A stretch of 64,000 nucleotides of DNA from Baylisascaris procyonis (GCA_037389465.1 JAZARR010000082.1:5134501-5198500); one strand, 5' to 3'. Positions 27,301 to 41,400 are shown, numbered from the stretch's first letter. Notes: generated by a model from the sequence alone, not told the origin. A program made the numbers and translations.

Positions 27301-30300
27301 AAAATCTTCATAAAGTGATATAAATGAGTAAAAATTGATAAACAACCAAATAAATTTACTAATAAATTTGGGAAAAAAAAAAAAAGAACTGATAACTAGC
27401 ATAAGCAAACGCTCGATCAGATGATCAAATATAAACGACTTGTGCAATCTATTCTTTATATCTTTTGCTCTTATTTATGATACCATGACAGATAGCAAAC
27501 TAGAACAATATACTTTTAAATATGGTTATTCATTTTTCAATTCTTTTTGATCCGTAACGATAACCATCGAGGAAATATAATCGTTCTTTTAATTTTCCAA
27601 CTAATACTCACCTGTATACGTGCTTCATTGAGTTTTGTTATTCTCGCAAGCTCCTCTCTAACGTAGATATCGGGATAGTGTGATTTTTGAAATGCGGCAT
27701 CCAATTCGGCCAATTGTTCTTGTGTAAATGTTGTCCTATGTCGCCTCCTGACACTTCAATCATTATCATTACTAATTTGTTAATAATGTTGATAAATATC
27801 TTCAACGAGTATTTATTGAAAAAATTAAATACTTTCTTATTGTAAATATTTATGAAATAATTCGAATCAACTGTAATTTCTTTAATATTATTCGAGAAAT
27901 GTTTTTTTTTTCTCATTTCAATTTGCAAACATTGAAGCGGGTAATCTTCAAGCAGGTATACTGATAATATTTTTTATTAACAATCATAACATTAAGAATA
28001 TATTCTACTATTGCAACTAGTAAACTTTTAATGAAATAGGCGTATTTAGATCGAAACCGTAAAACTTTTTGTTTTTTTATATTCTAAATTACATATGTTA
28101 AAAAAAATCATCTATAACAATAACCTAGAGTGCTTCAAGAAAAACTACTTTCAAATGGCCTAAATTAAAGCAGAAATACTCCAAATAAAACACTCAACAT
28201 GTTCTTGTGTGCTAATACTACAAATTAAATTCCATTTTCTTTTATATAAAACAAAAATATTATTTCTTATCGGAAGTTATTTAGTTTGATCAAATAAAAC
28301 AGGTATTATGGATTGTAGAATTATAAATATGAAGGAAAAATAATGTTTGAATTCACCTGGCTGGCACTTGAGGACCACTTGAAAGTGTAGTGGCGAATAC
28401 TGATGAACTACTCTCAGCTTTAATCTTCTTGAAAGCGCCATCTGCAATTTATTTAATCGTTTAGTACTTTCTATTTCAAATATTAATTTCACGCTTTTCA
28501 TTATATTCCTTAGAAGTTTTCGGTTACTGTAAAAAATCAATACAATTTTTGGTTTAAAGCAGATTTCTTATCAGAAATGCTTCTTATGAAAATAAAAATG
28601 CTCATCGATTTGAATGCTTATAGCAAACATGACTGATTTTATGGTGTAATTCATAGAAGAAATAATGAAATAAATGAAATAATCACTCTAAAATATCATT
28701 TTTTTCCTAAATGATTTATAAAATTATAAAAAATATGAAGCATAAAATAAAATAAAAATTCTTCAAGAAATTATATAAACCCATAATCATTTAAAATTTA
28801 ATTTTCTTCTAAAATATTTAAATAGGGCCTTCTAAAATAGCCAATGCTTCTCTTATGAGCGTTTAATTTTCTCGTAACAGCTGCAAGAGTCTTATGTTTG
28901 CGTATAGTGCGCATCAAGATACTTAACAATGAAATGCGTTCATTCTTCACTAATCCTCTTTTTGAATCAATCCTCTTAGTAACGTCAAACAAGTGGCGGC
29001 AATTCAACCATCAAAAATTATTCTTAATGGATAACCCTTGTTGCCTAAAGCGATTGAATTTATTCGGCTATTATCTATCCTTAAATTCAACTCCCTAAAC
29101 AAAACGACTGAGGGTTTCCCTTTTTTTGAGAAATTTTTGCCCTAAAATTGCAATTTTTAAATTCATGTTTAATACATTTTTGGATTTAGATGAAAATTTT
29201 TGAAAAGGTTTTTCACAAGAACGCTTAGTTCAAATATAAGTTAAATATTTTTTGTTATTTTATTGATAAAAGTAGTTTTTAAATTTATTTTTACTATTGA
29301 AACTCTTATAAAATTACAGTGAAAGTATTGGAAAGCGTTGGCTTATAAGCTTAACGAGTATATTTTATCAATGCAATAATGAAGATATTCTTCGTATTGC
29401 ACAGATCGAAATGAAAAGAAAAATTTCAAAAATTAAACACGCTTCTATCATTTCATATTATTTTGGTCTAAAGAAGAGGAGATTCTCCGTAGAAGAGGGT
29501 CAATACGACATTCTAAGATTTTTTTCACATATTATTCTAAGATTTTTTCACATATTCTTTGACAGCTAATAGTCAATATTTTTCAAAAATACCCATCAAT
29601 CGACAATTCTCTACTATAGAATAAAGACCATAAAGAAAATATATAACGCAAGAAACATTAAACATTGTTGATGTAATATATAAAATATTTAATTATTTTT
29701 CTATTAAATACTTGATGAGTTATTAATTTATGAATAGAGAACATATATATTTTTTTGGAAACATAAATATTCTTTATTTTATTTTTTTCCGTTTATATGC
29801 TATTCGATTAACTAATTTGCAATTTTGAATGCCTAAATTAATAAGTCATAATGAATTATTATATATCATAAATTTTTTTACAGAAATTTAACTAATGTTT
29901 TTTATCTCCGATCAGAAAAGATGCTTTCGTTCTGATCAGTTTAAATGAAGTACCAGATGTATCACCGATGGGTCGAAGACTCGCCGAAACAGTGGACGCA
30001 TCGAGTGGTGGATAATACGGGAAATCGGAAAGAGCATGTGCCAAATCTTTGCCTTTCAATTGATCCTGAAACTGAGATAGACGTATCGTAATATGTCCCA
30101 AATTAACGCATAAAATATTCGAACAATAAATTTCATATTTAAATTCAAATTTAGAGTCAACATTTTGCTATCGATAAGATCGATGCTTTCTTCAAAGATC
30201 AACAACCAATAAAACATATCACTACTCGAGAAATACCACTCAATAACGCATTATTCATGATCCATTTAAGTGAACATAAAGAAATGAACGCATTGTATAA

Positions 30301-31985
30301 GGTATAAGACCAACCAATTGAATCATAGAAAATTATAACTGAATTTATTTTACCGTCGAACTCAGCCTAATTGTTCACCTCAAAGAAACGGGCTAATCCA
30401 GCAAATAACCCATTTCATGAAAAGTTGTCTATAAATAAGAAGAATTTTACCTTCACAACTGAATATACCACTTATAATATTTGAAGGCTTGCTTTATTGC
30501 CTCATTTAAGAAGCAAACATATAGTCAGCAGTATAGCAGATGCGTCAAGTATCCCATATCGGCAATGAGTTTTTACAATGAAATGTGGTCAATTCTATGC
30601 GCCAATCTTCTTCAAATGGCTTAGCAACCTATATATAACAACTCTCTCAACTATCATAGAGTTGAAAATCATTTCTAAATTTGCTAGAAAATAGTACGAG
30701 CATAATCTTTATATTCGAACTCGACAAATCATATAGAAATATTTACAAATCTATAACTTTAAATCATAATAAAATTTACCGAAAGCAAAGAATTGTTAAG
30801 CAAACCGTAAAGAAAATTAAAAAATTTTCAACAATATTCTTCTGACTAGCAAAGCAATACAAAAGAACTTCCTCAACTTACATAACAATACGATACATAA
30901 AAACTATCTCAATGAAATTCCACTAAATTATTTAAAACAGTGTGCTGATTACTGCAAAAAATATTTGAAGATGACTAAATAGCTAGATCTCGAACGGGTT
31001 GAATGTATGTATTGCTTTAGTGGTATGGTTAGTAGACAGAATTGTGAGTGGTGATGAAATTGACGAAGCAATAGCATTTCCATAATTACTTTAGAACAAC
31101 GAATATTTGTGGATGCCTCACGACTCAATTATGCTTCGACACTGAGCGAATTATGAGGAATTAGCAACGCAAACGACAACGAGAATCTGCATTCCAATGC
31201 GATACATTGCCAACGACATGTCGTGTCATACAAGTCAGGTAAGTTATAAACTTTCTAGCATATTTATCAAAAGCTTTTATGATTAGCGAATATAGAAAAT
31301 GAAGTATTACTATAGCTTTGCTAAGTTTCTATCGTATAGGTGATGAGATTACGGTCGACTAAACTCGTATAGGTGATGAGAGTATGGTCGATTAAGTATT
31401 CTGATAGTACGGCTAACAGATTTTCCATAATTTACATGATTTTCGATAGCTAGCCAATGTAAATATCTCTAGCAATAATCATATCTCTGGCAATAATTTC
31501 TCATTCACTTCTTATAAGAACGGTCGTGTTATGAAAAATATCAACAAATAATTTAATATTTATGCAAATTATTTAGAAACGAGACAAATGGATAAGTGTG
31601 AAGGTATAAATGGGCAAAAAAAAAAAAGAATTATAACAATAAATATATTCAATAGCAAATGATTTAGAGCAGATATTAGATGAAAATCTATCATCATATC
31701 CACATAGATGCTTGCTAAGTATACAATGAAAATTTCATTACTGACAATATAATGAAATGAGTCTTATAATGCTATGTAGTTGAACGAATTAACCGAACAA
31801 GTGGACATGATTAAATCACAACCATAACTAGATATATGAATTAAATGAATATTTCAAAGATAAATAAGAAATATTAGGGTAGGAAGGAGATTCTTTAAAA
31901 AAGTATGCAGAAGATTTACCTGGCTGATTGCCGAAACGGCGGCAACCGTGCTTCCGTTGAGCGCACTAGTCAAACCTTCACTCAT
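21318..31985 (-). CDS. unc-42: PROP1-class paired-like homeodomain factor (probable UNC-42)
   Basis: Nuclear DNA-binding transcription factor. In C. elegans, UNC-42 specifies identity of motor, inter- and sensory neurons. Exons on the minus strand: 31985-31920, 30065-29954, 28441-28357, 27747-27612, 23208-23042, 22091-21990, 21429-21318. All junctions are GT/AG and the frame closes at 259 residues. The homeodomain is residues 88-147: [12 protein letters not shown], then SHYPDIY, then [18 protein letters not shown]. It has Gln at position 50 and Asn at 51, as in Q50 paired-like proteins, and no paired box. A 4.4-kb intron splits it between positions 46 and 47, a site shared by many paired-class genes. 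Downstream comes a Pro/Tyr-rich region ([13 protein letters not shown]), then a C-terminal [11 protein letters not shown] segment that may play the part of an OAR-like tail. I did not stop at the TAG at 21971, because the donor at 21989 joins in frame to a good last exon. PROP1 class is firm; the exact orthologue is inferred from RRRHRTTF and RAKHRKQE. Confidence 0.88.
22899..22994. repeat. Cluster of ATTGCA/TTGCAA words in homeobox-gene intron 5
   Basis: Within about 95 bases there are seven close variants (ATTGCAATG, ATTGCGAT, ATTGCAAAG, GTTGCAAAA, CATTGCATT, TTGCAATAA, CTTGCATTT). No fixed period is seen, so it is not a clean tandem repeat. Confidence 0.4.
25396..25438. repeat. CT-rich polypyrimidine tract
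   Basis: Almost pure CT/CCCT tract on the plus strand inside the 4.4-kb homeodomain intron. It reads as GA-rich in the minus-strand transcript. Confidence 0.7.
25707..25830. repeat. Imperfect TG/TGCATG alternating purine-pyrimidine tract
   Basis: About 120 bases dominated by GTGTATGTG, TGCATGTG, GTCCGTGTC and ACATGTG words in the 4.4-kb homeodomain intron. The alternating composition is typical of a decayed (TG)n microsatellite. Confidence 0.6.
26455..26600 (+). mobile_element. tRNA-like, SINE-like segment with A and B boxes
   Basis: GATGGCGCAATGTGC (about 26465) resembles a Pol III A box, and AGTTCGAGTCC (26511-26521) fits the B box, about 45 bases downstream. The region is GC-richer than its surroundings. 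It lies antisense in the 4.4-kb homeodomain intron. Sequence after the B box (ATTGCAGCAAACCAGCTTA) resembles that after TTCGAGTCC near 38753. I do not see a foldable cloverleaf, so a SINE or tRNA fossil is likelier than a working tRNA. Confidence 0.45.
27160..27235. repeat. AT-rich ATAATAAAAA minisatellite-like tract
   Basis: Irregular repeats of TATAATAAAAA words in the 4.4-kb homeodomain intron. Simple-sequence DNA with no other signal. Confidence 0.6.
31332..31397. repeat. 33-bp tandem duplication
   Basis: TCGTATAGGTGATGAGA is followed by A(C/T)GGTCGA and repeated once with a few changes, the two copies starting at 31332 and 31365. It lies in intron 1 of the homeobox gene. Confidence 0.7.
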
Positions 31986-34900
31986 CCCGCGGCCGCAGAT
32001 TTAATTTGTCCCCTTCGAGATTCGATATATTATATTTAATATATTAAGTCGTTTCTGCCTGGCCGGTCGTCGCCCTCTCTTTGCGGCCAAACAACGCTCA
32101 TTTGCTCACTCGATGCATACTGTAACCGACGAATGTTTCACTCTCTGTCGATTCTCTGCGAAGCACGTACTCTTTCGTCAAGTTGAGGGCAGCATGACGA
32201 CGGATCCGCCTTCATTGGTCGGCGATTGGTGCAGCTGGCTGATTGCTGTGCCTCTCATCGTTGATTCGATTATGATTGCCTCTCGGGTTGGGGTGCGTAA
32301 ATGCGTCGATAAGCCAATATATAGGGATCGAGCAATTTGTTCGCTTCTCGAGGGTACTGCTTACGTAACACAACGGAACGCTTCTGAGACGCCGACGCAT
32401 ACTTGATGAAGAAAATTACAATACCAACGCATCGATGGTGGAACATCAAATATAGGCGCCATCTGTTCGCTTCATGTTTAGTAGGGATCCTTATGTTAGA
32501 AATTCTATGAAGTAGCACGATTTACTGGGCTATCGCTTTAATTTTTTGAAAAATTGTAATCATTTGTTATTATGTAGCCTTATAAATATGACACAACAAC
32601 ATGAAATGCAAAGATGTGTTTGTATGTTTGTGTGTGTGTGTGTGTTTGCTTGTTTGTTTACTTGCCTATGTAAGTATATGAGTGTATTTACATGTATGTC
32701 ACTATCATGGGCGTTTTTCAAAGGTCATGAACTTCATGAAATCCAATTTGACTTTACAAATTTCATAATTTTCCAGGGCAGTTTCAGCACGAGAATCACT
32801 GAAGCTAATGTGCTAAATTTAACGGCTATATTTGACACCACTAGACATCACTAATATTTGAACGCATTCAAAATTTTTCATGCATTTTGCCTGTACGTAC
32901 GAAGGACCAATCCGGTTTTAATATAAATGCATTAGTACGCTTTTTGATTACTATGTTGATTAGTCCAATGAGCTAGATCGCCGAATTGTTTATTCGGACA
33001 ATTCATTTGACAATGACAAATATTCGGACAATATTTTTCAAATCATATTCTAAGAGTAATTTTCTACTCAGAAAACAATATTAGTTAACGTTGCTTTATT
33101 TGATAATCACTGTGAATTAAATTGGATGACTCGTGAAGTTATTTTTGATAGACATACATTATTCATAAATTAAGAAAAGAAAAAAAGAGAAAAAGTTTCA
33201 AAATCATTGGCAAAATTCTTTCTGCTCTTCAAGTCATCAAGTAATTTTCTCTTTGGTCTATTCCTATTCTATATGAATTTCAGAAATAAATATTCAATTT
33301 ATAAATGGATTTGCAATGAAATATTTCAATAAGAAAACGAGAAGAAACGACATTCGTTGACTGATAAGAAAAAAAAAACTGCGCAAGAGGAATGAGCAAC
33401 CGATCGGCATAAACTAAAGAAACAACTGTGTTGCTTATCGAGACCTATTTATAAGAATCAATCGATGAGCAAAATTTGGTTATCAATGAGCAAAATTCGG
33501 TTATCTCTCTCAGATCATTGTGGTCACTCGTCACTGTAGGCAATAACTCTATCGTATCCCACCCTCCTCTCATACCGCCATTAACTTGGCGCCAAGAATA
33601 GTGATTATCTAAATTTATACCGTTTTTGATCTATAGATCATATTTCCTTTATAAAATTTTCAAAAATTGCACATAGAATGAAGCAATCATATGAAGCATT
33701 GGCTCAATATGTTCAAGTTTTAGGCCGCAGTGTTTAACGATGAAATGCCGATATCTCTGCACCACAAAGCCATTTAGATTTGCTTGAACTCCTGTAAGTT
33801 CGAGTACACATCCATTCACCTCAAGTGAGCCCTCCCTATACTCTCTGAGTGTTCCCTATTTGCGCGGCTTCTTTATATAATCTCATCGGTGATCACTGTT
33901 CACTTCATGCGAATCAATGAAATGTTATACGTTTATATCACTGCAATAATATGTTCATTACGATTACTATCGAAGCGTTCTATATGCGAAGTCAATGATT
34001 TTGATTCCTCATTGCTTGAAATTTAATTTTCAACATTTTTCTCGTTGTGAAATATCGCAAATGCAAGCTTGAATTTTCTTTCTTTTTCTGCGTCAAAGCT
34101 ATCAATTTCCTTGAAGTAATTAAATGCGAACCACGTGCTTAAATTAAATCAAATTGTGGTATAAAACTAGTCATTGTTATGTAGACCTTCAGTACGATTC
34201 GTATTTGGATTAAGGATGTGGTTATCGCATATTGCTTGAGGAAGACATGCTAAACTGAACGAAGCATAAACTCGACGATGTTTCTTATATGCTCAAATAT
34301 TTTCCAAGTATGCTGGATATTACAACGATCACCGATATTATTTGATGGCTAAGGATTTTTTCCAGATATATATATTTTTTAAATCTGTCAATCTCGATCA
34401 TTTCAAAACCAAACGGAAAAAAAAATTAAATGAACTCACTACGTCTTGAATTTGAACTTTAAATCCAATCCTTAGACTAGTTTTTTTTTTCAAACTCACC
34501 CACAGCTTGAACTCGAACTTCTAAATACAATCCTTAGCTGAGGTTCATTCCAACGAAATCATCATCAAGCAAAACGGTTTCACTAAGTAGTTCATTAGTT
34601 AGATATCAACATTTTATGAGATGAAATATAGGCAAAAGTAATTAAGAGATAGTATTTTTTGAATAAAAATTGAAGAAGTACAATAATAAAACTGACAACT
34701 AGAAAAGATTTACCCCATAACAAATAACAACGTAGGAATATAAGGATCTCCAGCATCATTCAAAAAACTGACTAAAGAAAAATTCGTCAATAATTCTAAA
34801 AATTTATTTCTTTCTCTTTTTGAATTTAACGACAAAAACGTGCCTATATTGACGAACTATTAAGGAATTGTTGATTAAATAAAGCCTAAACAACTAAATA

Positions 34901-35415
34901 ATAAACATAGATTACGCAAAGAATATGCAAGTAGGCATAAGTATCTGACCCATTTATATCAATTCGGAGGTTAACGAACGGAAATGAGCTTTGGTACTTG
35001 CGTAAGATGGCTTCTTATTTCTTTATTTGTGTTCTGAGAAAGTTTTTGCTTGATTGTTCGCCAAAATAAACCCGAAAATTATATCAATTAAAATTTTTTT
35101 CAAAAAACTGCATTAAAAAATAGGATATTATAAAAAAAAGGGTTGTTAACTGGCAGCAAAGATTCAGAAAGACTGAGATTATATTTAAATATTACCTATT
35201 TCTCTCGAATAATTTTAGTAAAAATGAAATATTTAGGAGCACAGAATTCCTTAAAATTATAAATGAAATGCAAATTTAATTAATCACACAATATAAAAAG
35301 CACTCATCACCGGATATAAAAATTATTGCACTCAAATGGAAAAAAAAAAGATAACTCAAACAATAATTATGCAAATTTCTTCGTGTATTATTCAGCTTGT
35401 CAGATAATGCCGCCA
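31986..35415. other. Intergenic region: upstream of unc-42-like gene, downstream of DARS2
   Basis: No supported gene. The first 500 bases upstream of the homeobox start (about 31986-32480) are clearly GC- and CpG-richer than the rest, with a TATA-like AT block near 32030 and a GGTCGGCGATTGG stretch containing an inverted CCAAT box near 32218. This is where I would place the promoter. The remainder is AT-rich, with a (TG)n/(TTTG)n tract at about 32615-32665 and a short direct duplication of ATGAGCAAAAT at 33465 and 33486. Confidence 0.5.
32615..32665. repeat. (TG)n / (TTTG)n microsatellite
   Basis: Run of GTGTGTGTGTGTG followed by TTTGCTTGTTTG words on the plus strand, in the intergenic region. 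Confidence 0.7.
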
Positions 35416-38400
35416 TCATGTGTCAGCTGCTACCACTTCTTTCTCTTTTTGTGTCGCTTGTCGTCGAATCGATATACCGTATCTAAAAGAAAAATCTTGT
35501 ATTGGACATTAAACGACAAAACAAGATGGCGGGAAATACGAATAATTGAAATCTTTGACGAACAATAACAACCTTTTCTATATCCCATCCCTCTCAAACA
35601 TTCTTGTCTCATCTGTCAGATATGGTATTTACAAGGTTCTACGAAATCCCACGCCCATAAATACCTCCACCTTTTCGGGCCAACGGATCCGGAAAGGTAG
35701 GTTCCGGATCCGCCGTGGATCAACAAAGGTATGGAAATAAAACCCTCATTAGAGGATAATAAATAAGCCATACATTCTACATCGAAAAATTAGACTTGTT
35801 TGAAATATAAAGAACAGAAAAAAATACTTCATCACAAACACATCGCTGATGAAGAATGATCATAACAACTACAAGATTTTTATAGAAATGAAATCTTCTA
35901 TAACCTAAAGCAACTCTTATTCTCCAAGCAAGAATATTTTAACTCAACGCCGTTATATCTCTATTCTCCAAGCACAAGCATTCACAGGTATTATGTTTGA
36001 TGCTTTAAACTACCTGGACAGCTAGAATATCCGGCATGCGTCATACCTTTGAAGCTGCTCTTCGAGTGGTTCGGCAGGACAATCAGACATCAAATCCCTT
36101 CCTTCTTTGCTTTTCGGGAATGCGATCACATCCCGAATACCAACGCTCGAATCACCTTTACCCACAAGCAATGCTATATATCGGTCGAGACCCAATGCGA
36201 ATCCTCCGTGTGGTGGTGCCCCATATGAAAGTGCTTCCAGCAGATGATTCTTTAACCAGCAAGAAAATTATTGCGATAAACAACAAACGAAGAACCGTGT
36301 TTGATGGTATTCTGTATGTACATTGGTAGTCCCTTCTCCTGACCGACCAATTCCATTAATTACCAAAAATACGATAGGAGAAGTAATTCCCCCCCCCCCC
36401 CCCTCCCTATACAACAATAAACCGACCAGCAACACTTCTTTCAGCTTTAAATCAATATAGGCACTTTCGAAGTTGCATGATCCACGTGAAATTTGGTATT
36501 CTGGGTCATTCTACGGTGCACACATTATTGAACTGCGTCACTCTAGCTTCAATGATTCCAACGTTGGAATCAACAGACACATAGACACATAGATACATGC
36601 GAACATAAACAGAGAAAAATAAATAAACATAAACAAAATAGATAGTAAACAAAGAAAAGCATTTATGCTCATCATTTGCATAGTGATAATTGAAAATTTA
36701 ACTGCGTAAACAATAGCAAACATATGCAAATATCGTAAAATACAACTACATGAATTAATTTCCACCGAAGGAATAAGTTCCTTTTGAGTAAATAAGTAAA
36801 ATAAGTTTCGGTGATTTTTGATGAAAATTACAAATCTAAGCTAGCCGAATGTGGCCTAGTGTCTATGCTTATTAGCCAAACACTATTCATAAACTTTAGA
36901 GGCAAAACAATGCAATAGCTAATGCCCACAAAAATTCTCGAATTTAAACATCAAAGGAAGTACCCGAAAGCCTTATTTGTTGATAAATTGCCACAACGCC
37001 CCTAGACCACCTAGGCACAAATTGCCAGATTGTCCCAAGGCTATCTGGACCCTTATAGTAAGAAATCACAATGAATGAAAAATAAAAACTAACCAAATTT
37101 TCAACAGATTCGCCAAGTATTCTTTCGATAACATATCGTTGTGTGTTTGCGTTATGTATTCGAATCGAACCACCACCCAATTCTACACCATTCAATACTA
37201 GATCATAATGTTGCGCTAAATTCAATTGAAAATTAATTGGCTTATACGGAAGAAAAAAAAATATTCTCAGAATGGTGACATTTAAGTTTCTAATGAAATT
37301 GAGAGGAAATGAAATGAAATTTAAGTATAAGTAATAAAATAATAAGAGATGGAAATTCATTGGTTCTTTAAAACTATTTTCGATAAGTTGCTTCAGTAAT
37401 ATTCCCGCAGAACATCTAAACTGGATGAAGGTCCCCTTAACTTAACCCCCCCCCTCTCCTCCCCCTCGCTTCTGAAACAACAAATTTCGTCAACGAATCG
37501 TTCCAAACATTTCCATGAAAAGCGAACGCATAAAATAAAGCAATAAAATGCCTCTCTCCTCAACAGCACTCATAATTGGCCGAATGCAGTTTCATCAAAC
37601 GCTAACACTTATTACATATACAACATGAAAAAAAAAAAGCCAAATTGCTCATAGAAGGGCAGTATCGCATTATTCTATGCAACAATACTAACCTGTAATA
37701 TTCTCAACTCGATCAGGCTCGAAAATTAAGTGTTCATGCTCGGGAATAGGCGCCGTAAATGGGTGATGAGCACTTTCGAGTTGACCATCATCGTTACGAA
37801 TAAATAACGGAAAATCGGTTATCCAAACAAAATCAAAACGTTGCGTCGCTCGTAGACCTGTCTTTTCGGCAATTAAATGCCGTAATTGACCCAATGTCCA
37901 TTGAACACCTTTATCATCTCCCCAACTATAATGCAACAACTTAATGAACAATGAATATGATCTTTTCTATGGGGACATACAGATGTGCCTTACGCATTTC
38001 CATATAGTAATGCGTCATAGACCTCAGAATTGAGGAGATTCGCTTTAACGACAGCTGATTTCCAACTGTTTTGTAATTAATGGTTCATATAATTTGCCAT
38101 TTTTGCTCCTCATTTATCATTTTCATCGTCCTGCTCTCTTTTCCTTTCCCTTCCTCATCCGGTCCTCTCCCCGATTCCTCTTTGAAGCAAGGATAAAGAC
38201 TTGGGTCAGATAATATGCAGAACGAATCCGAGAAATGATTTCTGATTTTTCCAGATATCTAAACAAGGATCGAGAAAAATAAATTTTGCATTTTTTTTCC
38301 AGAATGATTCTCCTAACCTCAGTACGAAAACTATCACCATTTGATTTATAAGAGAACGTCATATGGTCGAGAGGAGTATCAACATGGAACGAATAATTGA

Positions 38401-41400
38401 GAAATGACAGAATATTTTAAAAAAAAGGGAATATTTCGACTGTGAAACTAACTTTACTAAAGAAAAGAAAGATGAAAAACAAACAACTAACGAAATAACG
38501 GCCGCATCTTCCTCCTCTATATGAAACTCTTTTATAAGTTGAGCATTAGAAATCTGTTTAAACCAAGCTTTTTGCGACGTCGTAAAAATACCAAATTTCT
38601 GAAAAAAATTGATTTCGTTTTTGATGATCAGTGAGAACATTCCCGTTAGCGGGTGGCGAACTTGTAAACTTTCGTTTTCTGCGCAAACATTCTACCATTC
38701 AGCTATTTTTTACACTTCAAATCTTCACTAGTTCTTTCCTACTCTTGTAAATTCGAGTCCGCATATAATGCAACACACCAGTTCAGCGCATAGAGCCAAC
38801 AGTCAGAAGAGAACGAACATTAGAAGGATCAAATGTTTTTACGTATCGGCCAAATAGAAATATTTGAAGGCGCTGTTTGTAAGACAATAAGTAATTTCAT
38901 CGGCAAAAATTCATAAAATACATCCAATATTGTAATAAAAATTCATAAAGATGCATTCAAAATCGATAGAAATAATCAACGAGAAAATTTTTTTTTTAAA
39001 ACTTAAAAAGCAAACGAGGAACCTGTCCTCTAATATTCATTTCAATAAGTCGTTTCCATTCGGTACGATTAGCGCGTGTTATCCATTTAGCGATACCTTT
39101 TGCTATGAATAATCTCGCAACAAATTTCTCCATATTTGATGAATTAAGAAATTTCAAATGATCGGTGCAATCAATAATTGTCCATGGAATACGCAAATCC
39201 GGCTTATCGATACCATATAAATTATATGCTTCCGTAAATGAGAGCCTTTTAAATGGCGCATTTGGCATCATATTTTCCTAAATTAAAATATAAGAAAATA
39301 TTTGAATTAAAAATTTAAAAAATTGAAATAAAAGAAAAAAAAAGTTATTCTATGGTTGTTCATATGATTGTGACAGCAATTTTTTACAATACGCCTGCTT
39401 AATGGAAAACTTATAGCAAGAAAAGTGGAAGATCGAGGTAAAGAATGAAACTGCCTCTCATTCCCATGAAGTCAAAAAGGATAAAGTGAATTTTATGGAT
39501 AACGGTACAAAATTTATGAACTTTAAATCAAAACAGGAAGAGAAATGAGAAGTTAAATTATATACCATCAAATTTTCAACGATGTAGGAGGAATTTTTCT
39601 AAAGATATAGATGCCAAAATGGTATTTACGGGATCAGATTAGTAAAATTGCTTCCCATTGTTCACTCATTCATCCCCTTTTTCCCTAAACGTGTGTTTAC
39701 GATTTGCCTTGCTATGCTCTAGTCTAAGGCTTCTTTCCCACTGTCAACAAATATATCACCTTCAACGAACAATTCTTTTTTACTTTCAATAATTCCATCA
39801 TGTTACGGTTTATTGCCCATTACAGTATACGGCAAATAGAACGACAGAAGTGTTTAGTTGATAAAATTTCCACTTTAATAAAGCTACAAGCATAAAACTC
39901 TTAAATATGATTAACGAAGTTTTATTTATATCATCCGATAAGCAATTTATATAATCTCTCACCAATTCTTTTGGCCATGATTGTATAACGAGATCCTCAA
40001 TAAGTTGCATGACACCATTTTGTGTGGTGAAAGAGAGTTCTACATCAACCTGGGTAAATTCAGGTTGACGATCTAACTTTGAACCTTCATCCCTATAGCA
40101 TCGAGCTATCTAAACAAAAATTTAAAGAATTAGTTAGTAAATGTAAATAATCCAAAGTGAAATTGTAACCCAAATGAAAGATGGATAGGTGTGAATTTGC
40201 TGCTCAGGTAAACAACAGGTTAATAAGGTACAGCCGGTGGATGCGAATTCCATCGCCGCACAAATTCTTTTATATACCACCTCTTTAAGGCAAATGCTAT
40301 TTTATATTTAAAGATTTTTTAGCTCCTTGTAACAATACTTTTTTTCTCGATCCTCAGGTGCTAATCTATCAAAGATATCGCAGAAAAAGTTTAAAAAATT
40401 AGCCGAAAAACTTTAAACCTCATATCAACAGCTATTTGTTCACATAGATCAATAAACGTCGAGGAATGCAATGGATTTCTCGTATTTCCCCAGAGGGAAA
40501 ATAATGGAGAGGGAGCTTACTTATATTTAAGGGGGGAGGAGGGGGATGATCTGATTTGCTTCGGACCTTCCTTTCGGACAAAAAATTGCGAGATCGATCT
40601 TATACTCAAGTAGTTTCTATATTGAGCTAAATGAAATCTCATTAATCCTGCCTCATTTATATGTCCAAAAAAATCCAATTTTTAAAGATTATTATGAATC
40701 TAAAAATAAAATTAACAAAAAAAAAAATCCTCACTTGGTAATATCTATCTAATCCACCACACATCAGCAATTGTTTGAATTGCTGTGGACTTTGTGGTAA
40801 AGAGTAAAATCTGCCAAGATTTGGTTTTGGTGCTGGAACGATGAATTCGCTGGCACCACCAGGAGTGCGACGAAATAACGTAGGCGTTTCCACCTTGAAA
40901 ATAAACTTTTATTGAATTGGATTATTTCAAATGAATTTCTTTACATAGATGTGGTTACGGCCGATACAAGTTGTACTTGTACAAGCGAAATAGATAAAAA
41001 CAATAGTACAATACTTCTTTTGAACTTTTTTTGACAACGCTATAAGTATCATTCTATTTGTTAAAAATATTTATAAAACTATCGCTAAGAACGAACTCCT
41101 CTGACAACCACCTTTGCAGATGCTCACATTTTTTACTTAATAGTTCAGGAAATATTTGGCTACTCTTTCCGAATCATTCTAATCCTCAGTCCAGGAAGGA
41201 ACTAAAGAATTCACTTCAACTTCCCTCCCTCCTCCCCCGTTTTTCCCCATCCAATAAGAAATAAAAATGCATATGAGTTCGCAATGTACCCTTCTCGACA
41301 CACATTTTTATGAGCATTGCTAGTTGCATTTTCGTTCCCAAATTATCAACTGCACTATCTAAGTTGTAAGCATGCTTTTCCGACGACAATTATTTCGACA

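Noticed and set aside
32113..32406. 97-codon plus-strand frame upstream of the homeobox gene
   Set aside because: Lies in GC-richer probable promoter DNA, no recognisable domain, and overlapping frames are open on the other strand too.
33795..33810. B-box-like AGTTCGAGTAC
   Set aside because: Only a partial match with no A box at the right distance.
36022..36047. DARS2 ending at the in-frame TAG 36022
   Set aside because: The donor AAG|GTATGA at 36046 joins in frame to 35482-35416, which gives the YGISIRR end expected of the family.
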